Source: Pigoraptor vietnamica
Taxonomy: Eukaryota > Opisthokonta > Filasterea
NCBI GenBank assembly: GCA_943704525.1
Contig: CALSCQ010001169.1
Location: forward strand, 1-64,000
DNA: 64,000 nucleotides
Direction: 5' to 3'
Positions 10,669-22,000 of this stretch are shown piece after piece. The number at the start of each line of letters is the position of its first letter. The stretch's first letter is position 1. Under the pieces are notes generated by a model, which worked only from the letters and a program-made list of their open reading frames with translations, had not been told where the DNA came from and did no database searches. The translations under genes were made by a program, and so were the position numbers.

Positions 10669-11912
10669 TCAATCCTCGTCCGAATACTGAATGTTGGTGC
10701 CTTCCTCCTCGTTTTCGACCACAAGCTCCTCCATGTTCTCAAACAGCGACTCGTCCACAACGACATCCCCTGCGCACCAACAGTCAGCCTCGTCACATCA
10801 ATAAAGGGAGACTAACAGCGGGAGGGCGCCCCACCTTCGTCGTACGCGGCAATGTCCGATTCCATGTAGCTCGCGTCCTTCTCGAACAGCTGGCGGCCTG
10901 CACGTGCAGAGACACTCAGCCGTCCGCACACCCCGTCCATCGGCAGCAGCGCGCAACCCACCCGTCAATTTGCCCTTCTTCGTGTCCACCTTCGATCCCG
11001 CCTTGAGCGCCACTTCCGCCATCTCGCGATCAAACGCAACCTTCCACGCCTTAAATGTCTCAACGGTCACCTGTGTTCCGTGGAACTTGCGTTGCTCCTG
11101 CGGCAGCGGACATGCACCCTCAATACCGCAGCAGCAAAGAGTCACATTGGCGCAGCCTGCCATTCTCAATACACCCGCAGTGTGACAGGGCTAACCCCAG
11201 CCACCCACCGCCTGCTTTTCCCGCTCCACCTGCTCGCGTGCGACGGCCTCCCGCTCTTGTCGCACAGACGCGCATATGCCATCCGCCCACTCTTTTGCGG
11301 CAGAGACAAGCGTGTATACCATTACAGTCCCAAGATTAGCGGCGGCCTGCGAGCCATGAATGCGTCAATGCCAGCAAATTGAGGGTTAGCGAACAGATCG
11401 AAGGGATTACCTGCTCCGCCAGGAGCGCCGAGACGGCCTGGATGTTGTCCGGCTCAAGGTCGTCCGACTCTATTTGCACAACGGGCGCCTCGTCGGGATA
11501 TTGCGCCGTGTATGTGATCGACACCGCCAATCGCACTGCGCTCCCCACGCCCCTCGTCAGCACAAGCACACGCCCCAGACAGAGACAGCATGCTCGCTTC
11601 AACTCAGCAGCGGCGCACAGGACACACGGCAGGCACACCCACGAGGCTCGTCATCGGGCGTCTCCTCCGTTGCGACGTGTATTTTGAATGTGCGCGGGTC
11701 CGCTGACACGTCTGCGGCCGATAGAGAAATTGAGGCCCACCCTAAAGATGCACGAAACCACAGACCTCGCACCTTCAAAGTCGTCCCCATAAATAGACTG
11801 CAGTGCCTCCAGTTCCATCGCCTGCTCCTCGGCGTAATCTGCATTTTGCGCGACATAATGAGTGCGCGTTCGTAATTCTGACCACGTGCACTATGCAGGG
11901 CTCACTTGTCAT
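10669..11912 (-). CDS. RWDD1: RWDD1/DFRP2-type RWD-domain protein
   Basis: RWDD1 (DFRP2, yeast Gir2) carries an RWD domain, partners the DRG2-class translational GTPase and binds Gcn1. Eight exons (11906-11912, 11773-11838, 11643-11711, 11411-11535, 11209-11346, 10962-11097, 10835-10897, 10669-10769) join in consistent phase to 234 residues (human 243). Motifs: MTNYAEEQAMELEALQSIYG at the start (human MTDYGEEQRNELEALESIY), ITYTAQYPDEAP (RWD signature YPxxxP), NLGTVMVYTLVSAAKEW, then FHGTQVTVETFKAWK, LTGRQLFEKD, and an acidic tail ending NIQYSDED. The first coding exon is only 7 bases (ATGACAA), joined by a GTGAGC donor. The gene is divergent from Jagunal. Confidence 0.93.
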
Positions 11913-12094
11913 CCTCGCAGCGCCGTGAGCAACCGGCCACAAAACGCGCGAGGAGCGCACTGTCGGCAGCAGAAAGCTGTGTTTTTTCTTTGAAACGATT
12001 GGCTCTGGGAGGTCTCGCTAGCGGCGACCTTTGGATGGTTCGGTTCCGGACACAACTAGGTGCTGGCTGGCTCAGAGCGAATCATCAGCTGAGC

Positions 12095-12101
12095 TCACGT
12101 G
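12095..12101. promoter_or_regulatory. TCACGTG site, RWDD1/JAGN1 divergent promoter
   Basis: A CACGTG core lies in the 313-base space between the two starts, 125 bases upstream of the Jagunal ATG. Role inferred from recurrence only. Confidence 0.4.
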
Positions 12102-12225
12102 GCCCACCGCGTCACTCTCTCACTCCGATTGCCAGCCTTGATTGCACCACTGCCAGTTGACTTGGGAACAATTCCCGTTGCATTTTTAGCGCTCTTTTTG
12201 CTCTCGGTTTGCGCTGTGGGCCAAA

Positions 12226-12749
12226 ATGAGGCCGCAGGGCACGGACGGCTCGGACTATGCCTTTCGACAGACGGTGGTGGCGCAGTACGGCAAGAGCGCC
12301 TCGTGAGTGTCCTCTTCAGTGGGCTCGTTTATGGCACTCGTGCGCTGTCATTCTGACATCAGGCCGCGTGCATGCGCTACAGGCTGAAGGCGAGCGTGCA
12401 GGTGCTCACAGCGCTCATGATTGCGGTGGCGCCGCTGTTGTCAGTCGTCCTCTGGCACGCAGTGCGCGTCGAGGCCCTGGCTGCGTGGACATCTCTCGTT
12501 GTGTCCCTTTGCGTGGGTACGCTGCGGGCGCTCCCAAAGAACAACGCGGCGAGATTAAGCACTTGCTTGGGCGGGTTTGCGCTCGCGGCTGCTGGCGGCG
12601 TCGCTGCCATTGGCGCGGCGCTGTGGACAGAGGCGAACCGCACGATGCCCGCATTGGTGCTTGCGGCAGTCTATGTTGTGCTGCAGGCCGCCATTGCATA
12701 CCAGGGCATACAGCTGCGGCAGGCGTGGACGCCGCGAAAGAGGCAGTAA
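12226..12749 (+). CDS. JAGN1: Jagunal-type ER membrane protein
   Basis: Jagunal is a small four-pass ER protein needed for ER reorganisation and secretory traffic (Drosophila oocyte, mammalian neutrophils). Exons 12226-12302 and 12383-12749 give 147 residues. The N-terminus reads RPQGTDGSDYAFRQTVVAQY and then GKSASLKASV. This matches the family's GTDGSDF...R..VA.HY..S..LK signature, and the splice falls inside it. Four hydrophobic segments follow (about residues 31-50, 56-74, 86-107 and 115-136), with the LPKNN loop matching human FPRNN between segments 2 and 3, and a basic C-terminal tail (RKRQ) like the animal dilysine end. The ATG at 12372 inside exon 2 is not the start because the spliced join preserves the signature. 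Confidence 0.85.
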
Positions 12750-12836
12750 AGAGCAAACGTGCTGGGAGAGAAGCATTTAAGGGTACTTACAATCAATGAT
12801 CGTGCGAATTATTCCGAGATCTCGTATCTTGTGGGT

Positions 12837-12849
12837 GGCAACGGTTGCC
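12837..12849. promoter_or_regulatory. RFX-like half-sites upstream of dynein
   Basis: GGCAAC and GTTGCC are separated by one base, 217 bases before the dynein ATG. RFX X-boxes use these two half-sites but in the opposite order (GTNRCC then RGYAAC), so this is an everted pair and only suggestive. Confidence 0.35.
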
Positions 12850-13065
12850 AGGCCGGCGGGTAGGCTGGGATTTTGAAATGTGCGAGTGCTTTTTGCGCGG
12901 TCAAAGTGGTTTGTGTCGTGGTTTGTGCGACGGCAGTGGCGTTTATCCGCAAGAGGGACACTGCCACGTAGTTCGTTAGAGATACTGAGTGTGAGCCCTG
13001 CCGACATGGCTGGGACTGCGTAGGGACATCGCAGGAGTGACCGCCGCGGCTGTGTGCGCGCCGCC

Positions 13066-16000
13066 ATGGAGCGACTGGACGAGCGGCACTGGTGGATCAT
13101 TTCGCGGCTGCAGGAGGCCTTTGGGCTCGGGGGCTTCGACAACCCGACGCTTGTGGAGGACTTTGTCTGCGAGGATGGCGTGCTCGGTGAGATCAACGAC
13201 TTTCTGTCGGCGGAGGGCCCCGAGCGCCTCTTTGTGCACTACCAGCTGCCGCGGCCGGGACACGGCGACGCGCCGATGGAGCTCGCGCACCACTCGGACG
13301 CGCGCGCATCCATTATCATTCCCTCGCGCGCGCTCTTTCTCTCGCACGGCGACGATGTTGTCCTGCACGGAAAGTGCGTGTTCTTTGTGCGACTGAACGC
13401 GCACCGCCCCGTCGACCCCGCCCACTTCGAGCACGACATCCTGTCGGGCGAAATAAGCGAGCCCGTGCTGCCGAGCGTGGAGCGCGCGCTGACAGAGCTG
13501 TTTGTTCCGGCGGTGTCTGGCAAGGGCGACTGGGGGCGGGCGTCGGAGGATGCCGCGGCGCAGTGCATGGCCAGCCTCTCCAAGCTGGTCGCGCACGTGC
13601 AGGGCGCCGCCACGCAGCACGATCGCCACGATGCGTCCCTATCACGGCCGGAACCGCGTTTTGAGGTGGAAAACAAGCAAGCCACGTTCAACCGAGTGGC
13701 GAACAACCCCGAATTTGTTGCGCACTTTGAAGGTGGGTATCGGCCGACGCCGGTGTGCACCGCCGGCGATGGCTTATATCGTTTTGTGCTCTGTGCGCAG
13801 TGCTTTTGGAGAGTTGGATGGCCACGATTGAGCGCGTGCTGGAGGGGGCGTCGTCGCCCGGAAGCAGCGCGGTGCCGGGTGCCTCCCCCTCGCCCACCGG
13901 CGCATCCGCTGCGGCCGATACGCACGAGGACGGGGCGGCCGCCGAGCTTGAGCGATGGCGCGAGCGACAGTCCACCCTCAACGCCATTGTGGACCAGCTG
14001 CGCGCGTCCGAGTGCAAGGCCGTGCTCGGCGTGCTCGTCGCCGCCAAGTCGCGCCTGCTGAAGCGCTGGAAGGTCGTGGACGCGAACATCACGGATGCAG
14101 CGAACGAGGCAAAGGTGCGCGATCGTGTGTCCCCGCGCGTGTTACAGTCCGCATTGCGAACCTTTTTACCTCGTGGTGTTGCGGCGGTGAGTATATATCG
14201 ACTGAAAATGGTTTGCGCGCAGGATAACGTCAAGTACCTCGAGACGCTCCGCCGGACGACGGCGCCCGCGGGCACCGGCACCCCCCACGACATTGCGGAG
14301 GCCCTGCCTGTCATGCTGAACGGCATCCGCACGGTGCACGCCGTCGCCAAGGCCAACGCCACGAAAGAGCGCGTGACGTCCGTGTTTGTCAATCTGACGG
14401 CGCAGATGGTGGCCACCTGCCGCACGTTCCTGGCGGGCGGGCCGGGCGCCAGCATCTGGTCCCTCACCCCGGAGGCTGCGACTGCGCGCGCCGATGCATG
14501 CGCAGCCCTTAACCGCACGTACCAAGAGCAATTTGGTGCCATCAAGGTGGGTGGGCACCTGACGGAAGCATGTGGACATGGTCGCGTGCGTGTCACTCAC
14601 CTGCATGTGTGCGGCTGTGCGCAGGACAAATTCGTGGGCGGTCCGAAGAGCCGGCCTCTGGACCTTCCCGAGTTGACCGTGTTCACGCGCTTCGAGCGCT
14701 TTGTGCACCAGGCGCGGCAGCTCGTCGACATTGTGACGACGCGCGCGCAGTACATTGCGCTGCTGGGGGTGCTTGGCGCAAGCGACGCCCTCGCCCAGCG
14801 CGTGACCGAGTTTTTGGAGGACATTGTTGCGCTGCGGGAGGGCCCCCTGTCGGCCTTCGAGGAGGGTGGCTCGGGCCAAATAAGCGACGCCGCGTTCGAT
14901 ACCGCGTATCTCGAGTTCACGCGCCGCCTCACCGACCTGGAGATTGCGCTCCGGAAGCACGTGAACGCGGCATTCGAGCACCGACGAACAACAGAGCAGG
15001 CGCTCGCCCTGCTGGCGCAGTTCCGCCCCGTCGCCGGCCGACCGGGCGTGCGCAACGAGCTGGATTCCAAGTTTCTCGATGTGTTTCTCATGTACGAGAC
15101 GGAGCTTGAGGCCGTCCAGGCGACGTACGAGCGGGACAAGCAGCAGCCGCCGCTGAGCCGAGACGCCCCTCGAGTGGCGGGAAACATTGCGTGGGCGCGC
15201 AACCTCCTTCGACGAATCGAAGAGCCAATGCGCGTTTTTCGCGAGCAGAAGGCCGTCATGGCCAGCAAGGTTTGTGCTGTTGTTCTGTCGCCGCTTGAGA
15301 GGTGCAGGGCGTGCTGTGGCTCACGCGGTGTCTGTGTGGCTTGCAGGAGGCGCGGCGCGTGTTTCGCATCTACAACAAGGTCGCGGGTGCGCTGGTGGAG
15401 TTTGAGACGCTGTGGCACCAGCAGTGGTGCCAGCACGTGGACACGGTCAAGGCGGGCCTGCAGGCGACGCTCCTTGTGCAGGGCGACGACGGCGCGCTCT
15501 TTGTCAACTTTGACACGACAGTGCTCGAGCTCATGCACGAGGCGCGGTGGATGGCGCGGCTGGGCCTCCGCGTGCCGGACGCCGCCGTCGCCGTGCTGGG
15601 CGAGGAGGCGCGCTTCAAGCGGTACCACGACCAGCTCGTGCACGTGATCCGCCGGCGCGAGCGCATCATTGCGCGGGTGAATCCCGTTTTGCGCCCGCTG
15701 CTGGCCGCGCACTTTGACGACCTCGCGGCGCGCTTCAAGCCGGGCCTGGTCACGATCACGTGGAGCTCGATGAACATTGACGCGTACCTGCACCGCATCC
15801 ACCAGGGCCTCACGCGGCTCGAGTCGCTCGTGGGCGCGCTGAACGAGGGCATGGAGACGCGCGTGGACAGGAACCTCGCTGCCATCGGCACTTGTGTACT
15901 GCTGGACGTGCAAAAGGAGCGCACGTACACCGTGGAAGAGTTTGTGGCGGCACAGGAGGCCGCCGTGCGTGCGAACGCGGAGATTCTCTCTTTTCGCACG

Positions 16001-19000
16001 TCGGCAATTCTGAGTGGCCTGCAGGAGGTCGTCAAGATGGTGCGCGCCACACTTCCCTCGCAGCCGCCGCACGCGGACGCCGCGGGCGCGTCTAAGCCGT
16101 CCCCGCCGACCTTGCGCGAGCACCATGCGCCGCACGATCGCACGGACGAGACGCGGCGAGCGGTGGAGCACAGCGCGGACGCCCTGCTCGTGCACTACGC
16201 CCGGCTGCTGTACCACGCAACGGTGTCGGCGGTGGTCAATTCGCTCGACCTCCTCCGGCGGCGGCTCGGCCTCATCCCCCCGGCGCCCAAGGCGCGAAGC
16301 GGAAAGGCAGCGCCGCTGTTCTTTGCGGATGTTGAGCTCGCCATCCCGGACTTCACCATCACGCCCACGCTGGACGACGTGCAGGAGGCCATCGGGCGCG
16401 TCGTGCGGATGGTGCTTGGGTGTGCACATGCGGTGCGCTCGTGGGGCGGTGTGCACGGTCCAGCGAGCCCGGGCAACGGGCCCGCGGAGAACGACCCTTC
16501 GGTGAGCCAGAGCGGACGCCGTTCGCTCTACGGCCTCGTGGCGGAGACGCCGTGTGTGGTGCAGGCGGTGTTGCACCTCACAGGGACCGCCGACGGGCTC
16601 CGCAGCGGGGTGCAGGAGCAGCTGGCCTCGTTCCGCCGGTTCGACGCGCTCTGGAAGCGCGACATCCACGCGACGTACGACGCCTTCTTGCGGACGCGGC
16701 CGCGGCTGGACGACTTTGAGGGCGAGATCAAGCACTACCTGTCGGTCGAGCGGGAGATTGAGCAGGTGCACCCCACGCTGGTGGTGGGGCCCATGCTGCT
16801 CGTGACGCAGTCGCTCAAGTACTCGCTCAGGGCGGAGGCGGGCGCGTGGAAGACGCAGTTTGCCAAGAGCCTGCACGAGGAGGCGCGGCACGAGCTCGAG
16901 GTCGTTGCCACGTACATGTCGTCGACGCTTGCCCACCTGTCAAAGGAGATCACCTCGCTGGACGACCTGCGTGACGTCATGCTGCTGCTGCGCGAGGTGA
17001 AGGAGCGGGACGCCGAAATGGGTGCCATGCTGTGCCCCGTCGAGGAGCGCTACGACCTCCTCCTCAACTACGAGGTACACGTGCCGAAGGAGGAGGCGGA
17101 CGCCGTGGCCGCCCTGCGCCGCGACTGGAAGGGCATACGCGTCGCCGCGGACGGCATCACCGACCGCCTCGGTGCGCTGCGGCTGCAGTTCCAGCGCGAC
17201 CTCGACCGCCAGGTGAAGGCGTTTGTGGTCGATGTCATCCAGTTCAGGAACGACTTTGACGCGAACGGCCCCATGGTGCCCGGGCTCAAGCCCGCGGACG
17301 CCCTCGCGCGCCTCTCGCGGTTCGCGCGGATGTTCCAGGAGCGCAATGCGCAGCGACTGGCGCTGGAGGCCGGCGAGCGGCTGTTTGGGCTGTCGGTGAC
17401 GGCGTACCCGGAGCTCTCGAAGACGGAGGCAGAGCTGGCGATGCTGCAGGCGCTGTACGCGCTGTATACGGACGTGACGGGCTTTGACCAGCGGTTCCGT
17501 GGGCTGCTGTGGGCCTCGACGGACTTTGCCGAGCTCTCGGCGGAGCTTGAGCGGTACGTGGACACGGCGGCGGCGCTGCCCGAGCGCCTGCGCGACTGGG
17601 AGGCCTTCCGCGAGCTGCGCCGGTGTCTGGACAGCTACACGGCCGTGATGCCCGTGATTTCGAGCCTGGCGGCGGCGTCGATCAAGAACCGCCACTGGCT
17701 CCAGGTGATGGGGGTGACGGGCAAGTCGTTCAAGGTGGAGGCCGAGTACTTCCGCCTCGGGCACCTGCTCGACCTCGGGCTGCTGCGGTACCGCGACGAA
17801 ATCGCCGCCATCACGCACTCTGCGTCGATGGAGCTGGAGCTCGAGTCGCGGCTGCGGCACATCGAGGAGGAGTGGAGCGAGCAGTCGCTCGTGTTCGCGC
17901 GCTTCCGCCCGTCGGGCGACGGCCCCGTGATCCTGGCCCCCGCCGAGACGCAGCGCACGCTGAGCCTCCTCGAGGACTCGCAGGTGGCTCTCGCCTCGAT
18001 GCTCAACTCGCGGTACATTGCACCGCTGCGGGAGGAAGTGTCACTGTGGGTGGCCAAGCTGTCGACGATCGGCGAGGTCGTCGAGCAGTGGCTGGTGGTG
18101 CAGAACATGTGGACGTACCTCGAGGCCGTGTTCTCGGACGCGCGCATTTCGGCGCAGCTGCCGAAGGAGGCGAAACGCTTTGCGATGATCGACCGCGCGT
18201 GGGCGGCGATTATGCAGCGCGCACACGAGGCGCCCAACATCATCCACTGCTGCCACGGCAACGAGGGCCTCAAGCACCTCCTCCAGCACCTCACCGACCA
18301 GCTCGAGCTCTGCCAGCGCTCGCTGGCGGGTTACCTCGAGTCCAAGCGGCAGGCCTTCCCGCGGTTCTACTTTGTGTCGGACCCTATCCTCCTCAGCATG
18401 CTCAGCAACGCCGGGCGCCCAGCCGCCATCGTGCCCTTCCTCAAGTCGATCTTCGACAACGTCGCCGGGATTGAGTTTGACCGGCCGGGACACGAGGCGT
18501 CGTACATCAACGCCGTCATCTCGGAGGAGGGCGAGCGGTATGCGCTTGCGAGCGGCGTGGGATTGCGCGGCGGCGTTGAAGAGTGGCTGGCGGTGTTGCG
18601 CGACGAGCTGCGGTCGTCCCTCGTGGGCTCCCTCCGCGGCGCAATGGCCCGCCACCGCGACGACCACGTCGAGGTGGACGAGCTCGCCATGCGCCTGCCC
18701 GCGCAGATTGCGGGTGTGCTCGCGCAGATTGTCTGGACGGAGGTGGCGGAGGAAGCGCTGCGCGAACAGCGCGGAGACCGCCGCACGATCATGGCGGCGA
18801 CGCGGCGGCTCGGCGGCATCATTGCGCGGCTGTCGGACGCTGTGCGTCGCGAGGGCCTCTCGCGCGCGGACGCGGCCAAGATCCAGCTGCTGATTGTGAT
18901 TGCAACGCACCAGCGCGACACATTCGACGACGTCGTCCGGCGCAAGGTCAAGGATCCGATCGAGTTTGACTGGCAGCGCCACGTCCGCGTGTATTTCCAC

Positions 19001-22000
19001 GGGCCGGGCGCCGGACAACTCGCAGCCGTTGCGTCGATGTCCTCGCCGTCCGCAAGCGCCGCGAACGGTGGCGAGACCCGCGCGAGCTCCACATCTGCCC
19101 AGAAGCGCGAGGAGGTCGAGTTTTCGCTGCTGGACGCGTCGTTTGGCTACGGCTTTGAGTACCTCGGGGCGCGCCCGCGGCTCGTGGCGACGCCGCTCAC
19201 CGAGCGTGCGATGATTGCCATGACGCAGGCGCTTGCGAGCGTGCGTGGCGCGGCGCCGTTTGGGCCGTCTGGAGTGGGCAAGACGGAGACGGTAAAGGAC
19301 CTCGGGCGGATGCTGGGGCGGTACGTCGTGGTGCTCAACTGCTCGGACCAGATGGACGCGTCGATCCTCGGCAGCCTCCTCAAGGGCCTCGCGCAGAGCG
19401 GCGCCTTTGGGTGCTTTGACGAGCTCGCGCGCGTGCAGTTCCAGGTGCTCTCCGTGTTTGCGCAGCAGCTGCATGTCGTGTTCAGCGCCCTCCGCGCGAA
19501 CCGCAAGACGTGCGTCTTCACCGACGGCCAGCACCTCCGCGTGGGCGCGCAGTTTGGCATCTTTGCGACCATGGGACTGGCCGCCGGTGCCGCGCCGCAG
19601 AGCAGCCTCATGCCCAGCAACATGAAGGCGCTCTTCCGCCCTGTCGCGTTTGTCGCGCCGGACACCGAGGCGATCGTGCGGGTCAAGCTCGCCGCGATGG
19701 GCCTCTCGGAGGTCCGCACGCTGGCGCGCAAGGTGGTCATGCTCTTCCGCCTATGCGACGAGCAGCTCTCCCGGCAGCCGCACTACGACTTTGGCCTCCG
19801 CACCGTCCTCTCAATCCTCGAGTTTGCGGGCCAGGAGAAGGCGCGGCGGGCGCAGGCGCAGGCGGATGCGGCGACCCCGGCGGCGTCGGGACCTTCGAGC
19901 ACGTCAGTTCCCGCACCGCCTGTGGTCGTGCAGCCGCCGCCCGCGCAAGTGTCCGGCCTTCACAACGCGCACTCGGCGCGCAGCGTGGTCAACCTCTTCT
20001 CTGCCGGCGTGCAGGTCGCCCAGCCCGTGCCGGTTGCCGCACCGCCCGTAGACGGCGCGGCGCGCAAGGACGCGGCGCTGCTGACGCAGATCATCCACGA
20101 CTCGACGGCCCCGCGCCTCCTCGAGCACGACCTCCCTGTCTTCCGGACCCTTCTGCGCGACATGTTCGTGGATGTGGCGCCGATGAACGACGACGGCTCG
20201 TGGCACGATGCTGTTGAGCGCGCCGTCCGCAAGCGCGCAACCGAGGCCGGCCTAGTCCAGCACACGCCGTGGATCAGCAAGGCGATGGAGCTGCACGCGC
20301 TTGGCCTCGCGCGCCGCGGCATCGTGGTCGTGGGGCCCTCTGGGTCGGGCAAGTCGCGCGCCGTCGAGACGCTGACGGCCGCGCTCAGCGGAATGGCCGC
20401 GGGCGTGTCGCACAAGGTGCAGCGGTTCAACACGTGCGCGCTCACGAACGAACAGCTCTTCGGCCACTTTGACGTTGGCGCCAGCCGCGATTGGGTCGAC
20501 GGCGTGTTTTCGGCGCTACTGCGCAAGGCGGTGAAGGCGAAAAACACGACGTCGTGGTTTTGCTTTGACGGGCCGATCGCCGCGCCGTGGACGGAGACGC
20601 TTGCGAACGCGCTCGACGAGAGCGGTACGCTGACGCTCGTGAACGGCGACCGCCTTCCGATGGCGAGCGGCATTCGGCTTGTCTTTGAGACGCACGACCT
20701 GCGCTTCGCGTCGCCCGGCGCCATCTCGCGCTGCGGCGTCGTGTACTTTGGAGACTCTGTGCTCGGCTGGAAGCCGATGGTCGAGGCCTGGCTGCAGACG
20801 CGCCCACCCGAGGAGGCCCTCATCCTGCGCCCGCTCTTCGACCGCTACGTCGACCGCATGTTCCGCTACGTGAACGGCGAGACGCAGGGCGCGCTGATCC
20901 GCGTCTGCCCCGTCGGCCTCATGAGCACGTGCACGGCGGTCCTCTCGGCGCTGCTCGGCAACTTCCTCGTGTCGAACGCGCCTTACGCCGCGCCCCCCAC
21001 GCCCGCACCCCTCGGCCCGAACGCCCCAACGCCGCGGCTGCCCACGTCGGCCCTTGCCACGCCCGTGCCGCCGACCCCCGCGCCGCCCTCAGACGCGCGC
21101 CACGAGCGCATGTTTATCTTTGCGCTTGCATGGTCCGTGGGCGGGCTGTTGCCGGAGTCCGACCGCGCCGGGTTCACCGAGCACCTGCGCACGCTGTGCC
21201 CGGTGCTGCCCACGATGGATCCCGGGAGCACTGTCTTTGACTACTACATTGACGAGACGGGCGAGTGGGACCTCTGGCAGTCGCTCGTGCCCGCCCTCCG
21301 CACCGGCGACCCCGGCGTCCCCGCCCTCTCCGAGCCATTCATCGAGACGGCCGAAACAGTGCGCCTCAAGTACTTGCTCGGCCTTGCGGCGGATGAGCGG
21401 CGCAACGTGCTTGTCGTGGGCCCGCCCGGCTCTGGCAAGACAGCCGCGATCGCGACGTTCCTCTCGTCACGGGAGACGGACTTGCAGACTGTGAAGCGCT
21501 TTGTGTATTCCGCGGCGACAACGGCGAGCGGCGTTCACCAGTTTATCGAGAGCTGCGTGCAGCGCCGTCAGGGCCGGACGTTTGGGGCGGAGAACGGGAA
21601 GCGCCTGTGTGCATTTGTGGACGACATCAACCTTCCTGCGACGAGCGCAGCGGGCGAGCAGTCGGCCAACGAGCTGCTGCGCCAGCTTCTTGAGGACGGC
21701 GGCCTGTACAGCCTCGAGCGCCCGGGCGACTTTAAGGTCATGATCGACGTCGGCATGTTCGCCGCCATGCGCCCGCCGACGGCCGGCCGCGAGGATATCC
21801 CCGACCGTCTCAAGCGCCACTTCGCCGTGTTCACGCTCGGCGCGCCGCACGACGACGCCGTCGACTCGATCTTCGCGGGTATCGTGAACGTGTACCTCCG
21901 CCGCGAGTGCGCAACGGCAGATCTCGTTTCTCGCTGCGCCGCGGCGTCCCGCGCTCTCCTGCAGGCGCTGGGTGATGTCCTCCCGCGGTCGGCGGAACGC

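Noticed and set aside
12372-12749. Single-exon membrane protein starting at 12372
   Set aside because: The spliced form with exon 12226-12302 restores the Jagunal signature, so the internal ATG is not the start.
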